Source: Lactimicrobium massiliense
Lineage (GTDB): Bacteria > Bacillota_I > Bacilli_A > Erysipelotrichales > Erysipelotrichaceae
Assembly: GCF_900343155.1 (NCBI RefSeq)
Contig: NZ_OUNG01000001.1
Coordinates: forward strand, 124,001 to 188,000
DNA: 64,000 nt
Reading direction: 5' to 3'
Shown here: positions 1 to 8,419 of the stretch, piece by piece
Layout of the letters: each line of letters opens with the position of its first letter
Numbering within the stretch: position 1 is the stretch's first letter
Position numbers and translations under genes: made by a program
The notes under the pieces: model-generated
Databases searched by the model: none
Told to the model about the DNA's origin: nothing
Seen by the model: the letters and a program-made list of their open reading frames with translations, nothing else

Positions 1-901
1 CATGGGACGCATCATAGAAGCGGTAATGCAGCGGTACATCAAACAGTGACATCGTATTGTTGGTGACATCCAGATAATGCAGCAGTCTGCCATCATCACC
101 ATTCCAGTACTCACCTAATGCAAACAGATCTTTCCTGGCATAGCTGCGCATATTGGCAAGCCAGTCACGGAAAAAATCAAAGTGGATGTGTTTGACGGCA
201 TCCAGTCTGACCCCGTCCGGATGGACCAGGTCGTAATACCACCTGCCCCATCGGTTGAGTTCTTCGATGACATTGGGATCTGTCATATCCAGGTCACAGC
301 CCATCAGGTAGTCAAAGTTGCCATCTTCCGTATCTACCTCAGAATCCCACTGCTTGCCAACAAAGCGGAAAATCGAAGAGCGATGGCTCTTTTCATCCCA
401 GTCGGTGCCATTGAAACAGGTATGGTCCCAGATAAACGGATCGTATTTTCCCTGTCTGCCTGGGAAGGTAAACTTTGTCCAGGCAGTGATCATCTCCGTG
501 CCGGAGATATCCTGTTCCCGGTTGCTTGGATTGTCTTCAATGGCTTCTACTTCCTCGGTTTCATCTGCGCCCATTTTCTGGTTGAAAACCACATCTGCCA
601 GCACTTTCATGCCATTTTGGTGCATGGCTTTTACGGCAGCGAGATATTCCTGCTTTGTGCCGTACTTTGTTCTGACGGTCCCCTTCTGGTTGAATTCGCC
701 AAGGTCATACAGATCATAGATACCATAGCCAACATCATGTATGCCTGCCTGTCCTTTGGTGGCTGGCGGCAGCCATACCATCGTGATGCCGAGTGAAGAA
801 AAAGAAGGCGCAAGTGCTGCAGCCTTCTTCCAGAATGACCCATCATCGCTCAGATACCACTCAAAGCACTGCAGAATTGTATCATTGCTCGTTTGTGACA
901 T
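1..901 (-). CDS. Cytoplasmic alpha-amylase, GH13 (3' end cut by window)
   Basis: The left window edge truncates this gene; 300 N-terminal residues are visible. They match a GH13 alpha-amylase of the cytoplasmic type, which cuts internal alpha-1,4 bonds of starch or glycogen. The protein opens with QCFEWYL and has no signal peptide. The nucleophile motif VRLDAVKH (Asp234) and the acid/base motif ALGEYW (Glu264) are present. Region I reads DVVFNQK, so the usual His after Asn is Gln. The ATG lies three bases after the stop of the CarD-like gene, so the two are probably cotranscribed. The C-terminal part of the barrel is outside the window. Confidence 0.85.
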   Translation of the reverse strand, partial: MSQTSNDTILQCFEWYLSDDGSFWKKAAALAPSFSSLGITMVWLPPATKGQAGIHDVGYGIYDLYDLGEFNQKGTVRTKYGTKQEYLAAVKAMHQNGMKVLADVVFNQKMGADETEEVEAIEDNPSNREQDISGTEMITAWTKFTFPGRQGKYDPFIWDHTCFNGTDWDEKSHRSSIFRFVGKQWDSEVDTEDGNFDYLMGCDLDMTDPNVIEELNRWGRWYYDLVHPDGVRLDAVKHIHFDFFRDWLANMRSYARKDLFALGEYWNGDDGRLLHYLDVTNNTMSLFDVPLHYRFYDASH

Positions 902-904
902 CAG

Positions 905-1432
905 TTACTCTTTCTGGGCGGAAGCTTTCTGTACTTCCTTTTCGAAGTATGCTTTTGACTCATCAAAGCTCATACCAAGAGAAGCACCGATTTCATCATA
1001 CAGATAGCGTTCTGCTTTCTGCAGATACTCATCATCAATCGATGCCAGCTTCTTATGATTGGCAATGCGCTCCTCATTGCGGGCATAGGATGTCTTGATG
1101 ATCCTGACAAGATCTTCAATATCATCGCCCTTCATCAATGTCGCATACTGGCTCTTCATGTTGGCAGGCTTACTGACAAGTGTCTCAATCTCCGACGTAT
1201 TGTCAATCAGCTCACGGATCTGCTGACGGGTGACAAGGTCGCGCAGATGCCCTCCCTTGTTGGAAACCGGGACCTGCATCTTCACCGACCCATCCGGTTT
1301 GAGGTAGGGCACAAGAATGTAGCACTGCTCACCTGTAAAGTCACTCTTCGCAATCCGGACAACCCTGCATACATCACGGCGGTATACAACGAGGTCACCC
1401 TTCTTATATCTTTTCTGATCCACGGTTATCAC
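905..1432 (-). CDS. CarD/CdnL-type transcription regulator
   Basis: A 175-residue protein with an N-terminal CarD_CdnL_TRCF-like RNA polymerase interaction domain (about residues 5-60: KKGDLVVYRRDVCRVV and following beta strands) and a helical C-terminal half. CarD family proteins bind the RNA polymerase beta subunit and the upstream edge of promoters and tune open-complex stability. Length fits the family (about 160-180 residues). It is the first gene of a pair with the amylase, behind an extended -10 promoter. The amylase pairing may be incidental to its global role. Confidence 0.8.
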   Translation of the reverse strand: MITVDQKRYKKGDLVVYRRDVCRVVRIAKSDFTGEQCYILVPYLKPDGSVKMQVPVSNKGGHLRDLVTRQQIRELIDNTSEIETLVSKPANMKSQYATLMKGDDIEDLVRIIKTSYARNEERIANHKKLASIDDEYLQKAERYLYDEIGASLGMSFDESKAYFEKEVQKASAQKE

Positions 1433-1449
1433 CCCTTTCGCTAACTGAC

Positions 1450-1458
1450 ATTATAGCA
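1450..1458 (-). promoter_or_regulatory. Extended -10 promoter of the CarD-like gene
   Basis: On the minus strand the sequence TGCTATAAT gives a perfect -10 box with the TGn extension, 18 bases upstream of the CarD-like start codon. No good -35 box is visible at 17 bases, as is common for extended -10 promoters. Confidence 0.6.
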
Positions 1459-1499
1459 TAAAAAGGGCTTTTTTTCCAGGTGACGGGTATGATCGGCCG

Positions 1500-1958
1500 T
1501 CAGCGATGCAGCTCGGTCATGCCATTTACAGATGGCTGACTCAGAACCTTGACAGCTGAAATGATGGATTTGACATACAGAATGATCGGAATCACGACTG
1601 TCCACCCCAGCAAAAGTGTCAATAACAGATACTTCAGGCCGCGGCTGCTGTCACCGGCATAAAAGTGATGCGCACCAAAGATGCCAAACAGAAATGCCAG
1701 CAGTGCATAGACAGCCGCATTGACTGTAACAGTATCACTTTCACGGGCAAAAGCCTCATCGATCGTATCCCGTTCTGAGTGCCCATCATGCAGGACAGCC
1801 ATAACTTTGCCATCCCCTTCATACACATCCACTTGATCACCCTGCATCGGGCTAAAGTTGAAGGCAGACAGGGGCAGTTCCTTCAAAGTATTGTTATGAT
1901 GGCTGCCAAGTGATACCATTCCGCGTTCCTGATTAACTTTCAATACTTTCCAGCTCAT
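1500..1958 (-). CDS. TM2-domain membrane protein
   Basis: A 152-residue protein. Residues 1-60 form a small beta-rich soluble domain of unknown role. Residues 80-140 form a TM2 domain: two hydrophobic segments around the motif FGIFGAHHFYAG. TM2 proteins are widespread and mostly uncharacterised. The start is the ATG at 1958, because a GGAGG ribosome-binding site sits eight bases before it. An upstream ATG at 1973 overlaps this SD and is unlikely to be used. It stands alone between the CarD-like pair and the methyltransferase. Confidence 0.75.
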   Translation of the reverse strand: MSWKVLKVNQERGMVSLGSHHNNTLKELPLSAFNFSPMQGDQVDVYEGDGKVMAVLHDGHSERDTIDEAFARESDTVTVNAAVYALLAFLFGIFGAHHFYAGDSSRGLKYLLLTLLLGWTVVIPIILYVKSIISAVKVLSQPSVNGMTELHR

Positions 1959-2020
1959 ATGGTTTACCTCCATTTAAGTGATCATAGCATATCTGTGATG
2001 TTTTCATTCTTAAGAATAGG

Positions 2021-3238
2021 TTAGATGATCTGAACAAGGAAATATTTGAGATAGTCTGTTTCGGGCACAGATACCAGGACCGGATGGTCCATGGACGCAT
2101 GCCGTTCTTCCACGATGCGTACCTGTACGCCTGCTTCCTTTGCGGCATCTTTGAGCATATCCTTGAATGCTTCGGTTGGCATGAAGTGTGAGCACGAGCA
2201 TGTCGCCAGATAGCCGCCCCTTGGCAATAGTTTCATGGCCATCGCATTGATAGATGTATAGCCGTTGCGGGCATGTCCGTAGGTTTTTCTGCTTTTGGTA
2301 AAGGCTGGTGGATCCAGAATGATCAGATCAAAGAAGGCATGCTTTGTACGAAGCTCTGGCAGCACTTCAAAGACATCTCCCTGTAAGAAGTCCATCTTGT
2401 CTTCGATATGATTGAGCACTGCATTCTTTTCTGCCATGTCCAGTGCTTCCTGTGAGATATCCATGGCCGTCACATGCTTTGCCCCGCCGATCACAGCATT
2501 CATCGCAAAAGAACCTGTATGCGTGCAGCAGTCCAGCACTGTTCTGTCCTTGGCCAGATGGCGCACAGCCAGACGATTGTATTTCTGATCCAGGAAGAAG
2601 CCGGTCTTCTGACCATTTTCTACATCCACTTCATATTCGATGCCGTTTTCATGAATATGCACAATCGGTGATGCTGGATGCTTTTCACCATACCATCCCT
2701 TGTATTGCGGCAGACCTTCCTTTTTGCGCAGTTCACCTTCATTGCGCTCATAGATGCCGTGGATCACTTCTCCTTTTTTCGCAAGCTGGTCAATCAGTTC
2801 CTGATAGATGACGCCTACGACCTGTTCCATGCCATAGCTGGCAACTTCACTGACGAGAATATCTTCATAACGGTCTACCGTCAGCCCTGGCAGTTCATCA
2901 CTTTCGCCATGGATCAGCCGGCATGCCCTGAAATCATCCGCCATGACATCCAGACGGTACTGCAGAGCATATTTCACCCTTCTGGCCCAGAAAGCATGAT
3001 CAAATACGTCATTGGCATTGCGGGACAGCAGCCGGATGCGGATCTTGCTCTGTTCACTGTAGAAACCTGTGCCAAGGTAATTGTCACGGCTGCCAAAGAC
3101 ATCAATCAGACAGCCGTTTGTAATATTTCCTTCCTGTGAAACAATCTCATCTTCATATACCCAGGGATGCCCGTCATGAATGCGGTTAGCCTGTTTTTTG
3201 GTCACAATAGCCCTTGGGTATGTTCTTTCCATCTTCAT
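2021..3238 (-). CDS. RlmI-type class I rRNA (cytosine-C5) methyltransferase
   Basis: 405 residues with an N-terminal PUA domain (about 1-80, AIVTKKQANRIHDGHPWVY) and a C-terminal SAM-dependent methyltransferase fold. The SAM motif is VLDCCTHTGSFAMNA (near 230) and the catalytic-type motif is ILDPPAFTKS (near 300). E. coli RlmI methylates C1962 of 23S rRNA; this protein belongs to the RlmI/RlmK-like family, though the exact target here is inferred. A GGGAG sequence nine to ten bases before the ATG at 3238 supports this start. It is monocistronic, downstream of the permease terminator. Confidence 0.82.
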   Translation of the reverse strand: MKMERTYPRAIVTKKQANRIHDGHPWVYEDEIVSQEGNITNGCLIDVFGSRDNYLGTGFYSEQSKIRIRLLSRNANDVFDHAFWARRVKYALQYRLDVMADDFRACRLIHGESDELPGLTVDRYEDILVSEVASYGMEQVVGVIYQELIDQLAKKGEVIHGIYERNEGELRKKEGLPQYKGWYGEKHPASPIVHIHENGIEYEVDVENGQKTGFFLDQKYNRLAVRHLAKDRTVLDCCTHTGSFAMNAVIGGAKHVTAMDISQEALDMAEKNAVLNHIEDKMDFLQGDVFEVLPELRTKHAFFDLIILDPPAFTKSRKTYGHARNGYTSINAMAMKLLPRGGYLATCSCSHFMPTEAFKDMLKDAAKEAGVQVRIVEERHASMDHPVLVSVPETDYLKYFLVQII

Positions 3239-3276
3239 ATATTTTTACTCCCAGCAAATATCGTAGCATAAGAAAA

Positions 3277-3300
3277 GAGTGTTTCCGCGAAGAAACACTC
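3277..3300 (-). terminator. Terminator of the nucleoside ABC operon
   Basis: A perfect 9-bp stem (GAGTGTTTC at 3277-3285 with GAAACACTC at 3292-3300) with a 6-base loop, followed on the minus strand by TTTTCTTAT. It lies eight bases after the last permease gene. Confidence 0.85.
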
Positions 3301-3307
3301 GATTTGC

Positions 3308-4249
3308 TTATCTGCTTCCCTTGTCGTAAGGAATGCCTTCTGCTTTCGGTGCCGCCGAATTGGCAGACGTGAAGGCAAGCACGACCAGTGAAATGATATA
3401 CGGCATCATGTTGTATACCGTGCTTGGGATATTCAGTGCCCGCATGAACGGGATGCCGGTATAGACATTGGAAAGTGCACGGAAGAAGCCAAACAGCAGT
3501 GCCGCAAAACCAATGCGCCATGGTTTCCACTGACCGAAGATCATGACAGCCAATGCCAGGAAGCCAAAGCCGGCAACACCAACTTCAAATTTCCATTCAG
3601 AGACACCGGCCGTGATATAGGCAATGCCGCCCAGTCCGCCCAGGACGCCTGAGATCAGTACACCCGCCCAGCGCATCTTGTAAACATTGATGCCAACGGA
3701 GTCAGCAGCCTGTGGATTTTCACCGCATGCTCTTAAGCGCAGTCCGAATTTTGTCTTGTAAAGAACAATGAAGGAGATGATCAAGGCTGCTAATGCGATG
3801 ACCATGAACCAGCTGAATTCGAAGCTGCCAAAGTAAATCAGGAATTTTTTCTTCTGATCAACATAGGCCAGGATGGTACTGACATCAGAGGAATTATGTG
3901 CCGTGTTATAGGTTCTGACAATGACAGATGCCACTGCTGTTGCCAGCAGGTTCATGGCAGTGCCGATCAGTGTCTGGTCTGCATTGAAGTTGATGCAGGC
4001 AACGCCAAGCAGGCATGCAAACAGTGCGCCGAACGCTGCTGAAGCAAGACAAACAACCAGAATCATGAAGAATGCTGGTGTAGAAGCCGGCATGACTTTC
4101 ATGGCAAGTGCACCGCCCATGGCGCCCAGTACCATGATGCCTTCCAGACCGAGGTTGATGACGCCGGAATGCTCAGAGAAGCAGCCGCCAAGAGCAACTA
4201 AGCCAAGCACAGAGGCAAAGATTAACATGTACTGTAACAGCAGGATCAT
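3308..4249 (-). CDS. Nucleoside ABC transporter permease 2 (BPD_transp_2 family)
   Basis: 313 residues, strongly hydrophobic with about eight membrane segments. It contains the family signature HSGVINLGLEGIMVLGA near the N-terminus and the cytoplasmic coupling motif GENPQAADSVGI in the middle. It pairs with the upstream permease as the membrane channel of a BMP-type importer (YufQ/NupC-like). Its start codon overlaps the stop of the other permease, and GGAGG precedes the ATG. The substrate is most likely nucleosides, judging from the whole cassette. Confidence 0.88.
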   Translation of the reverse strand: MILLLQYMLIFASVLGLVALGGCFSEHSGVINLGLEGIMVLGAMGGALAMKVMPASTPAFFMILVVCLASAAFGALFACLLGVACINFNADQTLIGTAMNLLATAVASVIVRTYNTAHNSSDVSTILAYVDQKKKFLIYFGSFEFSWFMVIALAALIISFIVLYKTKFGLRLRACGENPQAADSVGINVYKMRWAGVLISGVLGGLGGIAYITAGVSEWKFEVGVAGFGFLALAVMIFGQWKPWRIGFAALLFGFFRALSNVYTGIPFMRALNIPSTVYNMMPYIISLVVLAFTSANSAAPKAEGIPYDKGSR

Positions 4250-5376
4250 TGATCAGCACCTCCCTTCTCAGACTTTGGTTGACCTTTTTCTTTTTTGCCG
4301 ATCTTGTTCAGTACATACTTGAAGAACAAGACAAAGCCGCAGGCATAAATGATAATGCCGGAGATCAGATCTGAGATCTGAGATGCATAGACCATACGGT
4401 CAATCATGGCACCGCCATCCGTGATGCTCTGGATAAAGAATGAAGCAAAGATCGTACCGATCGGATTCAGGCCGCCAAGGAAGGTTGCAGCGATACCGTT
4501 GAAGCCCATAGCCGGAACAGATGCGGTGGTTGTCTCCCACTTGGAGAAACCAGACAGATACATGAAGGCGGCACCAATACCAGCCAGTGCACCGCCGATG
4601 GCAAGTGTCACAACAATGTTCTTCTTTTCCTTCATGCCGGCATATTTGGCGGCATCTTTGTTAAAACCGGTTGCCATGATCTCATAGCCGAACTTTGTCT
4701 TTTTCAGAATGATCCAGATCAGGATGGCAATGATGATCGAAAGCGGGATCGCGATGGTCACGTTGCGGTTGTTGTTAAACAAGGCACTCAGGCCGCCGCT
4801 TGGAATCAGGGAAGATGGTGAAACGGTGTCCAGTGCGACTGTATACGGAGAAGATGGATCCTTGGCACTGCCGGATCCAAGCACTGTGTTGGTGAGATAC
4901 AGCATGATCCAGTTGAGCATGATACCGGAGATGACTTCATTGACGTTACGGTATGCTTTCAAAGCACCGGTAACGACGGCCAGTAAAGCACCGGCTGCAG
5001 CTGCCGCCAGTGTACATACATACCATGGCAGATGCAGGAAGATAGCGCAGCTCAGAGCTGCAACTGCTCCTGCTTCATACTGACCAGCTGCACCAATGTT
5101 GAACAGACCTGCTTTGTAGCAGAAGCAGATGCTCAGCGCACACATTAACAGTGGTGCTGTCTTGATCAGCGTATTGCCCAAGGCTTTGAGTCTTGCCGGA
5201 CCGGAGCTGCGGCTCATGAAGTTGGTCAGGATGATGATGATGGCCTTCCCCGCACCGGAAGGTGAAATGATCAGCAGAACGATATAGCCGATCAAAAGGC
5301 CAATGGCAATACAGATCAAGGAAGCACAGACGGCCTGTACACCAGGCTTTTTCCAGAAACTTGTTGTCTTCTTCAT
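4246..5376 (-). CDS. Nucleoside ABC transporter permease 1 (BPD_transp_2 family)
   Basis: 376 residues with about nine to ten membrane segments and the family signature KAGLFNIGAAGQYEAGA. The motif ATGFNKDAAKYAGM is the predicted coupling helix for the ATPase. It is longer than its partner permease, as in YufP/NupB-like proteins. AGGAGG lies seven bases before the ATG. The start overlaps the ATPase stop by four bases, showing translational coupling within the importer operon. Confidence 0.88.
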   Translation of the reverse strand: MKKTTSFWKKPGVQAVCASLICIAIGLLIGYIVLLIISPSGAGKAIIIILTNFMSRSSGPARLKALGNTLIKTAPLLMCALSICFCYKAGLFNIGAAGQYEAGAVAALSCAIFLHLPWYVCTLAAAAAGALLAVVTGALKAYRNVNEVISGIMLNWIMLYLTNTVLGSGSAKDPSSPYTVALDTVSPSSLIPSGGLSALFNNNRNVTIAIPLSIIIAILIWIILKKTKFGYEIMATGFNKDAAKYAGMKEKKNIVVTLAIGGALAGIGAAFMYLSGFSKWETTTASVPAMGFNGIAATFLGGLNPIGTIFASFFIQSITDGGAMIDRMVYASQISDLISGIIIYACGFVLFFKYVLNKIGKKEKGQPKSEKGGADQ

Positions 5377-6920
5377 GAACGGGCCTCCTGATGATCGCGC
5401 TTGGCACCGGACATATACAGGCCAAGTTCTTCGACAGACGTCTTCTTCGGGTCAACTTCACCAACAATCTCACCTTCATACATGACCAGGATGCGGTCAG
5501 AAAGATTCATGACTTCATCCAGTTCCAGTGAGACAAGCAGGACGGCATCACCGGCATCACGCCGGGCAACGAGCTGTTTATGAATATATTCAATCGCACC
5601 AACATCCAGGCCGCGGGTTGGCTGCACCGCAATCAGCAGCTTATGCTGGCGGTCAAGTTCTCTTGCGACAATGGCTTTCTGCTGGTTGCCGCCGGACATG
5701 GAGCGGGCAATCGTTGCCGCACCCTGACCAGAACGGATATCGTACTGTTTGATCAGCTTGTTGGCATAGCTGCGGATGGCACCGGTTTTCAGGAATCCTG
5801 CTTTATTGGTAAATTCCGGTTCAAAGTAGCGCTGCAGAACAATGTTGTAATCCAGCGGGAAATCCAGTACCAGGCCATGTTTCTGGCGGTCCTCCGGAAT
5901 GTGGGACACGACACGATTGCGCTGACGGATCGTATCATGCGTAATGTCTTTGCCATCTACCGTAATCGTGCCGCCGCTGGTCTGTTCAAGACCTGTCAGG
6001 CCATAGACAAGCTCGGTCTGGCCATTGCCATCAATACCGGCAATACAGACAATCTCACCGGCATGCACATCAAAGGAAACACCCTTGACGGCATTGTTCT
6101 TGTGCTTGCGGGAAGGCACGACCAGATTCTTGACGGAAAGAACGGTTTTCCCGGGTTTTGCCGGTGTTTTATCAACGACAAGCTGAACATCACGGCCGAC
6201 CATCATTCTGGACAGTTCCTGCTCGTTGGTGTCTTTGACATTGACTGTACCGATGCATTTGCCCTTGCGCAAGACAGTGACTCTGTCTGCCACTTCCATG
6301 ATTTCATTCAGCTTATGGCTGATAAACAGAATGGACTTGCCTTCTTTGACAAGATTTTTCATGATGTGCATCAGATCGTCAATTTCCTGCGGTGTCAATA
6401 CAGCCGTTGGCTCATCAAAGATCAGGATGTCGTTGTCACGGTACAGCATCTTGAGGATCTCAGTGCGCTGCTGCATGCCGACAGTAATGTCGGAAATCAA
6501 AGCATCCGGATCAACCTGCATGCCGTACTTTTCACTGAGAGCAAGTACTTTCTTTCTTGCATCATCGGTCTGCAGGATGCCATGTCTGGTATCCTCCACA
6601 CCGAGAATAATGTTCTGCAGTACCGTAAAGCACTGCACAAGTTTGAAGTGCTGATGGACCATGCCGATACCAAGACGATTGGCATCGGTAGGGTCGTGTA
6701 TCTCAACGACCTTTCCATCCTTTTTGATGGTACCCTCTTCAGCCTGATACAGGCCAAACAAAACAGACATCAGGGTTGATTTGCCGGCGCCGTTTTCACC
6801 AAGCAGCGCGTGAATCTCGCCTTTTTTCAGCTGCAGAGTAATATCATCATTGGCGATAATACCCGGGAATTTCTTCGTGATATGCAGCATTTCTACTGCA
6901 TACGGTGTTTCATCCGCCAT
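5373..6920 (-). CDS. Nucleoside ABC transporter ATP-binding protein (tandem ABC)
   Basis: 515 residues with two ABC domains in one chain, as in sugar and BMP-type nucleoside importers. Domain 1 (about 8-245) has Walker [10 protein letters not shown] and Walker B ILIFDEPT. Domain 2 (about 265-500) has the degenerate Walker [10 protein letters not shown] and the signature SGGNQQK. It energises uptake through the two permeases that follow. It is separated from the substrate-binding lipoprotein by a terminator, which should keep transporter levels below binder levels. Confidence 0.9.
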   Translation of the reverse strand: MADETPYAVEMLHITKKFPGIIANDDITLQLKKGEIHALLGENGAGKSTLMSVLFGLYQAEEGTIKKDGKVVEIHDPTDANRLGIGMVHQHFKLVQCFTVLQNIILGVEDTRHGILQTDDARKKVLALSEKYGMQVDPDALISDITVGMQQRTEILKMLYRDNDILIFDEPTAVLTPQEIDDLMHIMKNLVKEGKSILFISHKLNEIMEVADRVTVLRKGKCIGTVNVKDTNEQELSRMMVGRDVQLVVDKTPAKPGKTVLSVKNLVVPSRKHKNNAVKGVSFDVHAGEIVCIAGIDGNGQTELVYGLTGLEQTSGGTITVDGKDITHDTIRQRNRVVSHIPEDRQKHGLVLDFPLDYNIVLQRYFEPEFTNKAGFLKTGAIRSYANKLIKQYDIRSGQGAATIARSMSGGNQQKAIVARELDRQHKLLIAVQPTRGLDVGAIEYIHKQLVARRDAGDAVLLVSLELDEVMNLSDRILVMYEGEIVGEVDPKKTSVEELGLYMSGAKRDHQEARS

Positions 6921-6995
6921 GATTATAGATCTCCTTTCTTCTGGTAAATCCTTTTATTCTATTGTAATGCAAATCGAACCCGGCGAACAATGAAA

Positions 6996-7025
6996 AAAGA
7001 CTGCAGATTTCATTCCGCAGTCTTT
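6996..7025 (-). terminator. Intra-operon terminator between binding protein and ATPase
   Basis: A 9-bp perfect stem (AAAGACTGC at 6996-7004, GCAGTCTTT at 7017-7025) with a 12-base loop; on the minus strand it runs into six T. It lies 23 bases after the lipoprotein stop and before the ATPase. Partial readthrough would give a high ratio of binding protein to transporter. Confidence 0.75.
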
Positions 7026-7047
7026 CATCATTCGTAATGATGCAAAA

Positions 7048-8223
7048 TTACTTGAGGCTTCCCTGATAATCAACCTTGACAACGCCGTCGTACTTGGAAA
7101 GATCTACATTGACATCATTATCAACTTTGAGATCTCCGCTATACAGCTTGCTGACAAGTTCCTTGTAATCATCCTCTGTAAAGCCATCGCCCCACTGTGT
7201 GGAATCCGCCAGCTGTACATAGTTCTTTGTCAGATCGGTTCCGGAAACAAGGCCAAGATTATCTGCCTTGCCAGCATACGTGCTGTCCCATTCACCTGCC
7301 TTGATACCATCAAGAACGGCATTGACTGTTGCTGCAAGACCCTTCATAGCAGAAGTCACCGTCATGCCTTCGCCATACTTGCCATCGATTGTAGCAGCCT
7401 GGTCGACATCCACACCGATCAGTTTGCCATTGACCTTGGCAGCAGCTTCTGCTGCAGATGTGTAAATCGAACCGCCAGCCGCAAAGACAAGCTCTGTACC
7501 GCCGGAGAACCATGTATCCATAGCAGCTGTTACATCGGCATTGCCTTGAAATGCACCGCCATAGACATACTTGATTTCAACATCACTCAGACCAAGTTCC
7601 TTAGCTGCTTCATTTGCTCCCTGCACATAGCCATAACCATATCTGACAACAGCCGGGACGGCCATGCCGCCGAGATAGCCAAGCTTCTTATAACCAAGCT
7701 TTACAGCTGCATAGCCAGCCATGTAGCCAGGCATTTCTTCCTGATAGACAGCTGTATATGCATTGTTTTTTGACCAGCCGTCCGTCTTGGAGTTGGTATC
7801 CAGATCATACTGGGAAACATCGATGCCGATGAATTTGACATCCGGATAATTATCTACTTCATCAACAATTGCTTTTGCGAATGCATAGCCCGGCATCACA
7901 ATGATGTTGTAGCCTTCCTCAATCGCCTGTTCAATGGAAGCTTCACGGTCAGCATCATTATCTGTTGCCGGCTTGTAGTAGTTGAACTTGGCACCATTTT
8001 TCTCTGCCCATGCTTTGGATGCCTCATAGGTTGTCTGGTTGAAGGACTGGTCGGTAATGTCACCATAGTCAGTGATCATTGCCACTTTCATGTCTGATGA
8101 ATCGTCAGATCCAGAAGCTGCTGAAGATGATGAGGCTGCTGCAGTACCACTGCTTGATGAGCCGCAGGCCGCAAGAGAAATACTCATTACGCCCGCCAGA
8201 GCTGCTGATAAGAATTTTTTCAT
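7048..8223 (-). CDS. BMP-family nucleoside-binding lipoprotein
   Basis: 391 residues. The signal peptide ends in the lipobox SLAAC with Cys20 as the lipidated residue, followed by a Ser/Ala-rich linker. The rest is a PnrA/BmpA-like periplasmic-binding fold (KVAMITDYGDITDQSFNQ, then VMPGYAFAKA and KFIGIDVSQYD). Such proteins bind purine or other nucleosides outside the membrane and deliver them to the ABC permeases encoded downstream. The start at 8223 is set by AGGAGG six bases upstream; the reading frame stays open further upstream through the promoter region but has no start with an SD there. Confidence 0.9.
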   Translation of the reverse strand: MKKFLSAALAGVMSISLAACGSSSSGTAAASSSSAASGSDDSSDMKVAMITDYGDITDQSFNQTTYEASKAWAEKNGAKFNYYKPATDNDADREASIEQAIEEGYNIIVMPGYAFAKAIVDEVDNYPDVKFIGIDVSQYDLDTNSKTDGWSKNNAYTAVYQEEMPGYMAGYAAVKLGYKKLGYLGGMAVPAVVRYGYGYVQGANEAAKELGLSDVEIKYVYGGAFQGNADVTAAMDTWFSGGTELVFAAGGSIYTSAAEAAAKVNGKLIGVDVDQAATIDGKYGEGMTVTSAMKGLAATVNAVLDGIKAGEWDSTYAGKADNLGLVSGTDLTKNYVQLADSTQWGDGFTEDDYKELVSKLYSGDLKVDNDVNVDLSKYDGVVKVDYQGSLK

Positions 8224-8257
8224 TTCTTTCCTCCTGACGTGTATACACGCTATTAAT

Positions 8258-8286
8258 ATTTTAGGTAAATCTGAAAGCGTTTGCAA
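8258..8286 (-). promoter_or_regulatory. Promoter with overlapping cre site for the nucleoside importer
   Basis: On the minus strand: -35 TTGCAA (8281-8286), a 17-base spacer and -10 TAAAAT (8258-8263). The plus-strand sequence TGAAAGCGTTTGCA at 8272-8285 matches the CcpA operator consensus TGWAARCGYTWNCW at all 14 positions and covers the -35 box and half of the spacer. Bound CcpA would block polymerase, so repression by preferred carbon sources is predicted. Confidence 0.8.
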
Positions 8287-8385
8287 TATGTGCTTTACAT
8301 TCGTAATGTATACTGAACAATATTTGTCTAATAGTGAAACAATTTTCAAAATCTCAAATCTTTCTGCTTCAACTTGGTAATTGTG

Positions 8386-8391
8386 TATAAT
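8386..8391 (+). promoter_or_regulatory. Putative -10 box for the RlmD-type gene
   Basis: A perfect TATAAT lies 28 bases before the chosen start codon at 8420. The -35 region is poor (TCTGCT at 17 bases). The position is right for a short leader. Confidence 0.45.
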
Positions 8392-8419
8392 GTTGCGTGC
8401 ATTTATGAAGGATGAGTAT

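Noticed and set aside
182-796. Plus-strand frame of 204 codons opposite the amylase
   Set aside because: It is antisense to a clear GH13 gene with conserved catalytic motifs and shows no recognisable domain.
5580-6779. Plus-strand frame of 399 codons
   Set aside because: It runs opposite the tandem ABC ATPase, and its composition is that of a mirror frame, with no SD or known domain.
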